A stretch of 64,000 bases of DNA from Lanius collurio. Taxonomy: Eukaryota; Chordata; Aves; Passeriformes; Laniidae. Under the pieces are notes generated by a model, which was not told where the DNA came from, searched no databases, and saw nothing but the letters and a program-made list of their open reading frames with translations. The position numbers and the translations under genes were made by a program. Location: NCBI GenBank assembly GCA_020086605.1, contig JACBWW010000020.1:15840776-15904775 (forward strand). Direction: 5' to 3'. The first letter of the stretch is position 1. Every line of letters begins with the position of its first letter. Below, piece by piece: positions 1 through 21,273 of the stretch.

Positions 1-2310
1 GGCACCATTGTGGGTTTTAACAACTAAATCACTAATAATTCACCTTAAGGGAAGAGAATTTCAGCCACAATAAGGTGCCAAACTATTCCCTCTTTTGTCA
101 AAACATCAGAGAAACTGCAGAGAGGCTATTTACAGCTGCCTTAAGAGGCTGCAAGAAAATTCAGGAGCTCCTGAGGGCTGGAGATAGCTCCTGAGGGCTG
201 GAGATAGCTCCTGAGGGCTGGAGGAGCTCCATGGGTCCCAGCCTGCACTGTCCAAGAAAGCAGCACAATCAGAGCAAACTGGAGGTCAGGATATGAAAAG
301 GGCAACAGGTGATGACAGCACAGAACAGAAGAATCATTTTCATAGTTTTCCTCCACACCCTGAGGCAGAATTCAGGATTCTTACATCTAAACTTTCACCT
401 GTGACTTTGCAAGCGAGTACATGCTCAACATCTAGGTAGTGATAACCCTTTTGTTTTCTATTCTGTCCCCTAAAGACAAAGGGTGAGCATTACCTCATGT
501 AGAGAATACTTGTGTGGTACCAAGTCTATACATCATCAATACCCTTTCATGATGAGATGACAGTTCCAATGCCATCTGTTTTGCACCACCTTTTCTGAGA
601 AGAGAAATCATTCAAGAGAAAGTTTTTATAACACAGATTTGTAAGAAAATGAAGTTAACTCTTCCAATCTCAGTCTTGGTCTTTTAAACAGTCTTAGCAG
701 TCTTCATTCACTTTCAGTCATTCTGTATCACACCCCTACATGTGGCTCATGTCAGCCCTGTGGTTTGTGTGCAAAGCCTTTAAAGCAGCTACTGCAGTCC
801 TGCTACCAAGCAGCTACCTTGACCTTTTGCAGTGAAAAGGAATGAAAACCAGCCATGCAGAGCTCTGTGTCACAGCCCTGAGATGGTTAATTTGAAAAAA
901 AAATAAAAATAGCAGGAATAATGGGAAGCAGAGTTTTAAGCTTAAAGCAGCAATCCATATTACATAGGTTGGTGTGGTTTTCAGAGCAATTCAGATAGTT
1001 AGAACACCATGGCACTGAGCAGTTCAGAAATAAAATATGTGAACATTTAACATTGTTCAGCCTGTCACTGTGTGTTTGCATCAAAAGATAGTTCAATAGC
1101 TGCAGACTTTCCAAGCAATCTCTGGAGCCTGGCAGCAAGTCATAAGAGCTTCTCTGCTTGTCACCAGGGAAACACAGATCTATTCTGCATGTGGTCAGCC
1201 TTCCAGGGATGAGGCTATTACTAGGCACCATCACAGGAAAAGACATCTCAAGGCTCATTTCCTTAGCATTGATATTGCATTACTTGTGCATTTGAAAGGA
1301 TAGGTTCCTAACTCTTTGGAGGCTTCTGATGCTACGGGTGGTTCAACTGGCAAAAGTACTGTCAAGTTTTCTAAAGCTTTGAGTTCAAACACATGTTTTT
1401 ATTTGATCTGTGTTATATGATTTAAACCTGATTAAATCTAACACCTGAAGGAAAAATTTAAAAATAGATGAGATGTTCTCTCCTTTGGTAGATATCTGGG
1501 GAAAGTAGAAAAATGCAATAACGTGAAACCAGTTTAAATATTAGTTCAAAAAATGTTGTCAATTGCAAGATTTTTTTAAAATTCAGTCACTTCTGAGTTC
1601 AATCAAAATATTTCTGAAAATGGTAACAATAATGTTAACATTTCCATTGATAGGATGGCAAATTAATTTTTAATTAAATTATAAATAATCAACATTACTG
1701 TTAAAAGGAAACAGAAGAAAGGTGCTAGTTTAGGAGTAAAAAAGAAATAGTTCTGTGACAACAGAAGATCAAAGATGGCATAGTCTAATTAAAATATAAA
1801 ATGCTTCATGAATATCAAAGGGTTACCTACAGCTCTGACAGACACTGTCAGGTAATACTACAGGCACCTTAATTCTTCTGGAATCATCTTTGCCTCCACT
1901 GGCTCCCAACCCTCTATTTTGGCACATCCTACATAGGAAATCAAATGAAAAGCTCAGAACTGAACCTGGCATTACTGTCAGAGCTCCTCCAAAGAGTTTA
2001 AAAGTTTTGCTGATGATGTATCTGTCTGTTGGCAACTGAGCAACTCAAGCCTGAATGAAAAGTAGTTGTATTAGAGCTAGCTAAAAAACAAATTTTAATC
2101 ATGAATTCTGCCCTTGTTTTCTGTCTTCTCCTCTTCTACATCTAGAAGCTTCCTCAGGGTATAGAGGAGGCTTCTGTATAACAGGAATGTCACACAACAG
2201 AAGGCTGAATTCCTGATTAACCACAGCTCCTTCCACTTGAACTGCAAATATTTAGCAAAGTGATAAAATAAAAAGAGGAATTAAATAATCAAATTGTCCC
2301 TCTGTTTCAG
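1..2310 (+). other. GABRB1: GABRB1 intron 5, 3' part
   Basis: No exon 5 (the 83-bp exon coding for ITTTAACMMDLRRYP in the family) is present, so the window opens inside intron 5. Apart from the small tandem repeat at 167-222 the stretch is AT-rich single-copy-looking DNA with nothing recognisable. Confidence 0.8.
167..222. repeat. 20-bp tandem repeat, about 2.8 copies
   Basis: The unit gctcctgagggctggagata occurs at 167-186 and 187-206 without change and again in part at 207-222. A short intronic minisatellite; it may vary in copy number between individuals. Confidence 0.95.
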
Positions 2311-11318
<9,008 letters not shown>

Positions 11319-12775
11319 TTTATGCAACAATGTTACCACAGACTAACACAGACTTGTTTCCTTTCCTTCTCAATTTCTTCAACTCTGAAGAACTGCAGTA
11401 GCTATAATGTTCCATGTTCAATGTAAGATATTCAGCCACGGAACACTTCTAGATTTAAGCTTTAAAAAAAAAAAACAACAACCCAACACAAATCCAGTCT
11501 CACAACATTTAGATTAGAATAGTACAGATCAGCTCTTAAGGAGCATCTTGACAAAAATTGCTCCACCTTGTTTTTTACCAAGTTTATGCAGCACCCATGA
11601 CCTTTCTGTACCAAATATAATTTTTGTGAAAATTTGTCCCACTGTATTTCTTATCACATACTGGCAGCTCAGAACAGCATGCTTTCAAACAACACAGTCA
11701 AACTACTAGTAGTATCTATGTCACTGTCTTTCACCATTTAGAGTATAGAGAAATTTGAAGAAATTACAGCATAAAGGATTATAACTATTGCACTGTGCTT
11801 CACTTCAAACGTAATAGTTATACTGGGAAGTATTTCCATAGTGTGTTTGAGAAGTATCCCTCAAAAAGAAGTCAAATCACATTTTCAGAGGCAGAGATCT
11901 TCAAGAGAAAGAAAGGGTAGCAGATAGAAGTCCCACTGAGTTTCCAAGCAAGGAATCAGCTGATTTGATCTCAATGGAATTTTGTTATTTCCACAAAGTA
12001 GCAAATTTGATATTTATGAGAACAGTTGTGCCATGTGTAATTTTGTATTAAAAAGTAGAAAACAAACACAGGTTCATTCCTTGAAGCAACTCTGAGGGAT
12101 ATCCCAGGCCAAGATTTTTCTTAATGGCCAGGTTTCCTGTGGCTGGTAACTGCAACTTTCTCCCAAAAGTTGGTAGACGTCTGGGAACAGATCTGAGGAA
12201 ATTTCTGCACACAGTTTCCTTCAGATTTCTTTATTCCACTGAGGACCAGGAGATGCAGCTGAGTCTTATGGTGCACTGGCAATTCTGGGTGCACTCCTGA
12301 CGAGTAGCATCTTCTTCCCTGGCTGCCTGTTGCCTGACACAACTCCAGCCAAGGAGCCACAGGCAAGGGGCTAGCAGCATCCATGCATCTGAGAAGCAAT
12401 AGGTCAGTCATCTTCTATCTATATTAAAACCATTTCCCTTCTCTATTGCCAACCGTTTCCTAACAGCGCTGACGCTATGCTGCCTAACATCACATTTTAT
12501 TGAAACTATTATCAGTTGGTTTTTTTCATATTGCAAGTGTTTCATGCTTTTAGGAGAGTCAAGATACACAAGCCAACAGAGTCTATGTAGATACTGAGGT
12601 GATACTATCAATGGAAGCTGATACAGAAAGAAACACTGGTCAGAATGCAAACAAAAAAGTGAAGTGGAAATCTCTTTCAGTAGTTCCTCATTGCCTGGCA
12701 GTAAGGTCAGCTTATGACCTTATTGCCAACTGACATTGAAATCTCTTTAATGAAAACACAATAATAAATGAAACC
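11319..12775 (+). other. GABRB1: GABRB1 3' UTR, extent uncertain
   Basis: Non-coding sequence follows the TAA. The first poly(A) signal-like site is ATTAAA at 12047-12052, then canonical AATAAA at 12763-12768 and a further one at 13370-13375. Which is used cannot be told from the sequence. Confidence 0.55.
12763..12768 (+). terminator. GABRB1: Candidate poly(A) signal of GABRB1
   Basis: AATAAA, the first canonical hexamer after the GABRB1 stop codon, 1.4 kb downstream. An earlier variant ATTAAA at 12047-12052 is the competing choice. Confidence 0.4.
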
Positions 12776-15700
12776 TTCCTACATATTGTGTTCTGTCACA
12801 TTGTGCAAGACCTGAACATTCTCACAGACCAGGGCCTGCTGTCCCTTCCCTTTGTTTGGGCAGCAGGCTTCTGCAGAAAGAGTCTGGAATCACAGAATCA
12901 CCAAACAAGAAAGGAAATAGTTTTAATTTACTCACTAAGAAAATTATAAGGCTGCAAACCAGGCATTTGAGATTGCTGATATGAGGGGGGTCTTTGAAAC
13001 TCTCAGGTTTTTTGTGGGATCTGAAGTCCCAGTCTCATCCCAGGTTCAGTGGAGCACAATGGTGGTCTCCTCAGATGTCTCCTCTCTGCTGTTACAATCT
13101 TTAGCCTTCAGTCTACTAAAGAGTTGCACAGTTTTACAAGATAATCAGCCACTGTGTACAACTTGAGGTGATTCAGGACAAATATTAATTCAGACAAATG
13201 GCTCTTTTGAAAAGGCTATGTATGCCTATCCCCTCTCTGCAAAACTCCAAATAATTTTTAAACAAGAGATCCACATGAGACAGTTTGATTAAGTTTTTAG
13301 TCATAGTTAAGCAATGTTTATATCAAGAATATTTCAGTGGAAACTAATAATATTATTTTGGTATTGTAAAATAAAGAATACAGAGAACATAAGGAAGTCT
13401 TGCAAATGTAACTTTCCATAACAGCAAGAAATAGCCCCATGAGGGAGACAGCAGTAGGAATGTATGTGCTCTCCATTCCAAACACCTATCCTATTAAATG
13501 GTTTTGAATTCTTTGAACTGGCACGAGACTTTACAAAGTCCATAAGCCATTGAATTTGCCTGCTTTGTGGTTATACACTAAAATGAATTCAAAGAAAGTA
13601 ATACATTCTGCAGATTTGTAGCGTAAAACACAACAACCATCAGCGACTCATGTTTTTGCATTACCTGATTTGCCAAAGATATTCAAAGACAGACCACAGG
13701 TCAGTAATTAAGCCCAGCTGATCCAGTGCTGAAGAGATGATACAACCTCTCTCCTTATGCTGCACTGAACATTTTGGAAGACCCAACATCCAACATGATA
13801 AGATTTTATGTTAAAAAAAAGGATCCTTTATTTTTGATTACAAGGGCAAAGATCACCTTTACTGGTCTTCAGCATTTTTTCTTGTAGGCCCCTAACATCT
13901 TCATACACATATTTTTCTAATTTATGGTTCAGCCAGATACTTCTGGCACAGATGATAGGCATATGGACTAAAAGCAGTTATATTGTGTAGTTCCAAGTAA
14001 AAAAATAAGAATGGAGCAGAGTAAAAGCCATTAACAAAACAAGATCAGTGCAAATGCAAAAGTCCTTAAGACCAGCACGTTCCACAATAGGAGGGTCTAT
14101 GCTTCTGCCCCATGAGATGTTGAACAGATGCCACTAATCCAAATCCCAGCCATGCAGCCCATTTTGAGCAGCACGCACCAAGGCCTGTCTGCATCAAAAG
14201 CTGGAAGCCACGACCTTGAGTCAGGAAGCAGCTGCCAGCTCTTAGTGCAAAGTTTGGCAGCAGGGACTAATAACTCCACCACATACAGAGGCAAGAGCCA
14301 CAAAGAGTAGGTACAACTACTTCTACAGTAAAAAACAGAAGAAAACATTTCTTACCTGAGAACAATAGCTTGGCAGCAAGGGAAGCCAGTAGTTATTAGT
14401 GGCATGGGATGGCAAAATAAGTCTGATTATGGGTTAGCCAGGTAAGTTGCCATCTGGAGCTAGAAATTAGGGAGTACAAAAGAAACACAATCTCTTCCCA
14501 TCAATGGGTTGGAGCAATTTGGCTGACTTTACTCGAAGGTGAATAATGCTGTAATGTTAAGTTCCCTCACTGTTCTTCAGTAGTTTCCCTGCCCTTAGGA
14601 ACCTGACTTCAAGATCAGCATAGATAAGGTCCTATTGCTAATTAGGTTTTGGCTAAACTCCCATACAGTTTGTGCAGCTCTCATGCAATTTCTACTGGAA
14701 GTAATTTTTGGCTCGTTTCCCAAAGCATTGCATTTCTACTGTTCCTGAGTGTTTATATTTGTGTGCCTACCTGGGAGTCTCCCAACAATATTAGAATCCA
14801 TTAATAATTTCAACCAAAAGATAACAAAATAGTAAGGATCTACGAGATACTACCTTCCTACAAGTTTCAACAAAGCAGGTCTCTTAGTAGAGGACAAAGT
14901 TCACCTTAATCCACCCCTCTTCCCTGGCAGAAAGAAGCCTTATGAACCCCAACCTTATTAGACACAAAAAAAACTCTCTTCAATGAAACAGTAGTATTTT
15001 TGATGTTACATTGCTTTATGCTACCACTGAACAGCACAGAGGTTGCTATCTGAGAATATCTGCTGGTTTACACAGTTCACCCTTACCGGAAATCTTCCTT
15101 CCTTTTGTACTGCAAGTGTAGAATTTTTTGACAAAAATCACAAGGGAAGTCACCCAGAGAACGGGGTCCGTGTTCCAGCAGCTGTTTCCCATTACCACTG
15201 AGCCTATTCTCATGAATTCTCACATACTGAGGATGCATTGCTAACACATCCTTGGGAGTACTAGTAAACAAAAGGCTGGATTGTATCTGTCATGTAAAAA
15301 AATACTTTTAAAGTGGTTTCTGTATTACAAAGCATAACCTCCCCACATCTGTGACTGTACCAGTATGTTTCTTCCTGCCCCCGTGGGCAACCAACCACAC
15401 TGCAGCCCAAGGAAGGCAGGAGAGCACACAAGAATAATGGATGTCAGCATGTAATCGTGCTGAAATGTATATGCACAGGGTGAAAGAACCAAGTTACAAA
15501 AAAAATCTGGCATTTCTTAAAGGAAGACTGAGTGACTTTGGTCTGCTTACTGTCTTGGAGTGCAGAGTTAACACTAATGATGTTGTTTGCTCCTTGACGT
15601 GTGTATATCTCAATTATTTTGTAAGTAATCTTGAGTCTCCCAGAATTATAAAAACATCACTTCTTGTCATGTTCTGGTGCCAGTCCAAGAAGTGGCCTGG

Positions 15701-18700
15701 TACTCACTATTTTACACTTTTTTTTTGCAAAATCCAATTGCATTGGAGTACCAATACCAGTGAGGACCATGGCAGCAGAAGCATGTCATATTGCTAGAGA
15801 TCATTTCTGATCAATTTCTTTTAACTCATTATTGGCTCCCTGTACCTGCACGGTCTCATGCAAAAGTATAAAATCAATCACACTGCCAAAAATGTTCATA
15901 AAGATGGTTTCCTTTAGCAGATCATGCATTTTGGTGAGAACATCAGCCATCTCACTTATATCTGTGAACTCACCAGTTTCCTTGTTCCCATCTCTGAAAT
16001 GTCATTTGCTGTTTTGATCTAGCTGACAACCTATTACATGATTTTTTTTTAGATTTTCAGAGGAAACTTTGAGTGTTGTGTACTGTAGCTAACATTTCTG
16101 AAACAAAGCTGGCAAATCAGCATTTCAAGATAGGGCTGAATGAGATTTTGGCGTAGGTAAAGAATTCAGGATTGGGTTTTACTAAGGAAGTGAATAGCAG
16201 TTCTCAGTACATCATCCAACATTGCTCTGGCTCCCATTTAAATCAATATCAACAGAAATATGGCATATCTGAAACCTCTGCATTCCCCCCAAAAGAAAAG
16301 CATACTCTTTTACTGTAGCCATCAAAAAAAATTATTTCGTCTGTGTGATGCTAGAAATCCTCCCCCACAGATAGTCCATCACCAAAGCAGTCCCTGTGGA
16401 ACTGTAGCAGTTCCTAGTTATAAAAATCCCCACATCTTCCAGGGCCTTTCATTACTCTATTAGCTAAATTAGCTGACTAACCCAATGCTTAAAAATAGCC
16501 AGAGAATTCTCTATGTAGGACTCTCCACACAGGCCTGCAAAAGTCCAAAGAATGAATCTTTGTGATATTTGCCTTCTTTTCTAGGTTTTGGTAGGGGTCT
16601 TTCGGTCTTTCTGGAGAGGTCCTGAAGCAGGTATGAACTATAACTTTAGAGGAAAGAGCATACACCACCAAATGTAATTAAGGTTGATTTAAAGAAGTAA
16701 AAAAAATTACAGACTGTCTTGATGCACAAATAAAAGCATTCTTTAGTACCAGTAAAAATCCCTTTACTGCTGATACTGCATTATAAATATTAATTCACTA
16801 CTCAAAATGATAGCAAAATGTGCATACTTCAGGGTAGAGTGTTACTGCTTCTTAAAACCACCTTTCAGAAGAAAGTATAATTATGTCTCAACATGTTTCC
16901 CATCACAAAGGCTTGCTTCAGAACTCAGAAATGTTCTACAGGCTTATTTAGATCTTTTAAAAACACAGCTTCTTGGCATATATAATTGCTTTGTTGCAAA
17001 AGCAGTTTTATAACAATAGTCAATCCCATACTGACAGCTTGCTGTGCAGATGCAGTCCTGGTTCCCTTTAGCATACCAAGATCAAAGCTGACACAGTTGA
17101 TATGAAAAATGTATTTTTCTCTGAAATCAATGCAAGATTTCCGTGAAACAGAGAAAAGTGCAATGAACACCAGTGGAGGACAAGTAATATTATTTTTATA
17201 ATTAACTTTTATATTTTGTATCAAGATATGCTGCATTTTCTCATTCAAATTGCAGGTATGTTTATGCAATGTGAATTTCTGTAGGTGTTTTTCACAAGCT
17301 GAAATTCACATGGTGCGAATTGTAGGTACTATTTTATTTAGCTTTTGGTTCAAAAAGCCTTCTGTACAAAGTTTTGTTTCTGGTGTAAATTACATACTCA
17401 ACAGGTCTCTCCTAGTACCTGCAAAAACAGAGAGATTTCTTAAACATATTTATGCTGGTTTGTTGGGGGGTTTTTGCCCATGCCACTGCAGGACCCAGAA
17501 GTGAGCTGCTCTGCAGGGTGAAGGCTGGGAAATGTGAACCCAAGTTTTTGAACAGGGCCAAAGAGAACAGTACTTACCTGTTAGTGTGGTGGGATGTGCA
17601 AACTCCAGAGCTATTCCACAGGCTGTAGCCAGTTAATTAGAATGAGCTCACACATGGATCGACGAAGGAAAATACAGATATAGGCAAATGGAGCAGAAAA
17701 GCAAGGACAAAATTGAGTTATTTAATGCTAATGGGGTCTCTTCAAAACTCCCACACCTTTGGCCTAATTCTTAGTCACAGGCACAAGTTTCTTTGTGAGT
17801 GGGGTTCCTCACACACAAACTGTGCTCAGCTTTTGTCACTGGTGCAGTTTTATCTAACTCTGGTCCCAGCATACAGTTCCTTCAGGGACTGTGACATGCA
17901 TGGCAGAGCTCCACACTTTATGAAAACCTCTGTGTGGAAATGCAATGCCAACATCATTACCCATCCTCCTGTTCCTCAGCCAGGAGGGAGCGTGGCAGGG
18001 CACACTTGACAGACATGCTTCTGTCCTGTGTAGGTTTATCCTGTTTGCTACCTGTCATGTCCACCTGCACTCAGCAAAGTGTAGCTGAAGGTGACACCAG
18101 TGTAACGGGTCCTGTGAAAGCTCTAGCTTTTTGCATTATTTTGGTCTGGTAGTCTCCACAAATGCCTTATCTGTCACAACAGGAGACCTTGCTTGTTGCA
18201 AGTACCTAACTCTCTGAGCAAAGACATAAAAAAACCCCACTTTCTGACAGATGGTACAAAGAGCAAGCTCTTTTCTCCATTCTTTTTGGTCCTTTTCCTT
18301 GCCATCTGCTGGAGGCCATTACGTGCCTTACGTTTCTCAGTAGACAAGCAAGGTCAGGATGCACGTTTCAAACACAGTGCCACGTTTCAGCTGCTGCTTC
18401 TCAACTGCTCCTCAGCTGGCACTCCTGTAGGCATTCACACACTGTTGTTATGCCTCTATTAGAAACATAATTTTGACGGTTATATAAAAAAATACTCAGA
18501 TTTTCAATAAAGTCTAACATCTATAAAAAAAAGCATCTCATTGCATTTATTTCTGTCAACACCACCAGTATCAGAAGCTTGTCTTCTTCTTAAAACAAAA
18601 AATCATTGAAAAAAGATTTTTCAGCCTTTTCTGTTCAGTGCAGCAGTAAAGGATATAGAATGATACTAAACACCACCACATACCCTTAATTAGAAATCCA

Positions 18701-20532
18701 TTATTATATAATTTGCTGTAGAATTTAAAATGGAACTATGCATACTCTTTAAGTCTACTACTAAGAAAAAGTCAGAAATTCTGAAAATAGCATCTACATT
18801 TTTAAAAATTGTTATCAGTGAGAGACATGGCAGATTCTGCAATAGAAGTTTCACTGGTTGTATGCAAAAATGGACGTTATTATTTGTGGCCTTTTACGGT
18901 TGAGAAAATACAACTATTTTGTATTTTTTGAAAAGCTGATCTTGAAAACTAAGTAGTGACACAAAAGCTCATTTCAGCAATACACTAAAAATTAAATATC
19001 TACCTTTCATTGAAGTATAGACTTTCTAGGAAACTGTTTTCTTAGTTTTCACAGTACATCTATGAATTGCATGAATGTATCAGCACACAAATTTCTTCTA
19101 TTTGAACAACATTCAAAACAATAGAGTACACTTTTATGAAATAAATTGCTGTTATTAAATCTGCTACTATAAATAAAAGTAGTCTCCAGTCCTTGTGTCC
19201 TAAATGATAAAAAGAGCATGGCAACAATAAAAAATAAAGCCTCTTTTCTCTACAGAAGCCTTTTAGCCATATATGCCCATCATATGAGCAAGATTTATAC
19301 CTTCACCCATCAGACAATACATGGAGCATTTAAACAAATATGGCTATATTCTCCTATAAAGCAACTAGATCTAGAGGAAAGGAAAAAGCATAGTTAACAC
19401 AAATATACCTATAAGTAAAATAAATAGACTTGGTAAATTTATTCCTTACATTCACAATTAAAAGACAGCATCCTCCTAAATATACTACTGGACAACCTGC
19501 AGTAACCCTTTTTAATAAAATGAAACAATTATCAATTCCAATCTGATTTGTAGCTTGAATTTTGTACCATTTATACAAGGCCTTTTATCTGTTATTTGAT
19601 CCATTATGAAATTTGTTGCTTATGAAAACCAAGACTCTGATCAAGCTGTATCTGTTAGAGGTTGCAGTCCTTTCACTGTAAGATACATATTCCAGTCTTT
19701 CATCTTCACAACTCTTTACCCACTTCTCCACACTTTTTCTTTCTTCAATTGCTGACATCGAACATGTACATCTGATTAAATGTACCAGCACCAAATAAAA
19801 GAGAAACAGTATTTTTGACATGCATACATATTTTGAAAAACATTTTCTGACCTACAAAACTTCTGTGCTAGTTGTTACATTTAGGTTTCCTATCCATGAA
19901 CCATTAAAATCCTTTTCATAGAAGCTTTTCTATTATTCCTTCTTGTCTCCCTCTTCTGTGACCAGTACTCTGAAGTCCATTATTTTATGTCGATGTATTA
20001 AACCCTGCATATACAAAAACCTATGGCACAACAAAATACAGTGGAAGAAATCAAGACCCTGATTTTGAAACTATGAAGAAAGTTAAGTCATCGATAATTT
20101 GCCTTTTTATTTATACAAAACTTGCCTAATATACGCATGCAATGAGAATCACGCAGTAGCACTTATGCAGGCATTACAGATAATTTGCTCTTTATGTGTG
20201 GAAAAAATGGTCTAATAGCAGAAACCGTAAGATTGCTGGTGTACCCTTCTCTAGTGTTATGGCTTTTAACTTTTGTTACATACTACACTCAAAACTCCAT
20301 CTGGTTTCAGAAAGGTTTAGACTAGAATTTACCAATTATTTCCTATGTTAAGTGAGCTGGGAGTATCCTTTCTCAGAGTCTGCATAGGTCAGCTCCTCTC
20401 CCGCACTGCACCCCCTTCTGAAAACATTAATATTTTTAACTGAAAAACTCTCAACTGAGATACAAAAACTAAGATAAAAAATCCAACTTTACTCTGAATA
20501 AAGCTCTAGTGCTCTTTCTACAACTTCCAAAC
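12776..20532. other. Gene-free intergenic DNA between convergent GABRB1 and COMMD8
   Basis: 7.8 kb of AT-rich sequence. No exon with coherent coding and splice sites, no tRNA or snoRNA shape, and no long repeat were found. The motif aatcacagaatcaccaaa near 12878 resembles the start of an antisense CR1 tail but is too short to call. Confidence 0.7.
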
Positions 20533-20703
20533 ACTGAACAGGGTGCCTAGAGAGGTTTGTGGTGCCTCAATCATTGCCAAATACTCAAGACATCCGGAGA
20601 AAGCCCTGTGCAGCTGGCTCTAGGTTACCCAGTTTGAGCAGTGAAGTTGGACAAGATAACCTTCAGAGCTCACATCCAACCTCAACTATTCTGTGGTTCT
20701 ACA
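20533..20703 (+). mobile_element. CR1 LINE 3'-end fragment
   Basis: The stretch runs from a cactgaacagggtgcctaga-like start, through ttggacaagataacc, to ctattctgtggttct, which is the order of the avian CR1 3' UTR tail. 5'-truncated as usual and heavily mutated, so an old insertion. Orientation is plus. Confidence 0.8.
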
Positions 20704-21069
20704 CTGGTTTTGTTTGTAAAGGTGATTTTCCCCAGCATCTAAAATGGTTGAGTTTAGTGATTCATAAATCAAAAAATAACTTACTACAATTATTCACACA
20801 CAAGGTCAGGTGTTTATTTACCATATTTACAAGTATAAATACATGAATGCTACAAATATTCTCTCACATTCTTTATTAGCGTGGCACTTTAAATAAGGTA
20901 ACACAGAATGCAAATCAGATGCCTTAGTTCTACCATGCACCTATGTAGTCACTGTCAAAGTTTTACTGAAACAAATATGGTACATGTTGTAAGTAATTCT
21001 CTTCCAAACATCTATAAATCTTTAGTACTAAAAGCAACTGTACATTAGATTTTCATATTTTTAGACAAA

Positions 21070-21252
21070 TAGATACAAGATTTTATTATTTTTATTGAAA
21101 GATTAGTAGTTCATTTGGTCACAAATCATAACTGTCTTCTCACTTCAGTATTTTACAGCACCAAAACTTTTCGCTTTGCAGTAAACACATTTTTTCCCCC
21201 ACATCATTTGGGGAGCCATCACCAGCAGATACCGTTGATGATCTGAATTCCA
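21070..21252 (-). other. COMMD8: COMMD8 3' UTR
   Basis: Follows the TGA on the minus strand. Two AATAAA hexamers read on the minus strand at 21091-21096 and 21082-21087 would end the transcript near 21070, giving a UTR of about 180 nt. A more distal site near 20871 is possible. Confidence 0.6.
21082..21096 (-). terminator. COMMD8: Candidate poly(A) signals of COMMD8 (two AATAAA)
   Basis: Two AATAAA hexamers read on the minus strand, nine bases apart, about 160 nt after the stop codon. Confidence 0.6.
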
Positions 21253-21273
21253 TCATTTCAGTTGTAAGACAAC
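21253..21273 (-). CDS. COMMD8: COMMD8 exon 5, coding part (six codons and stop)
   Basis: Acceptor cctttttttgaag-type site (AG at 21274-21275) followed by GTT GTC TTA CAA CTG AAA TGA, giving VVLQLK, identical to the human C-terminus as I recall it. Too short to find by ORF length; found by continuing the splice frame. Confidence 0.93.
   Translation of the reverse strand, partial: VVLQLK

Noticed and set aside
15441..15797. 118-residue plus-strand reading frame in the GABRB1-COMMD8 interval.
   Set aside because: No recognisable domain, no fitting splice sites and composition like the surrounding AT-rich DNA; expected by chance over several kilobases.
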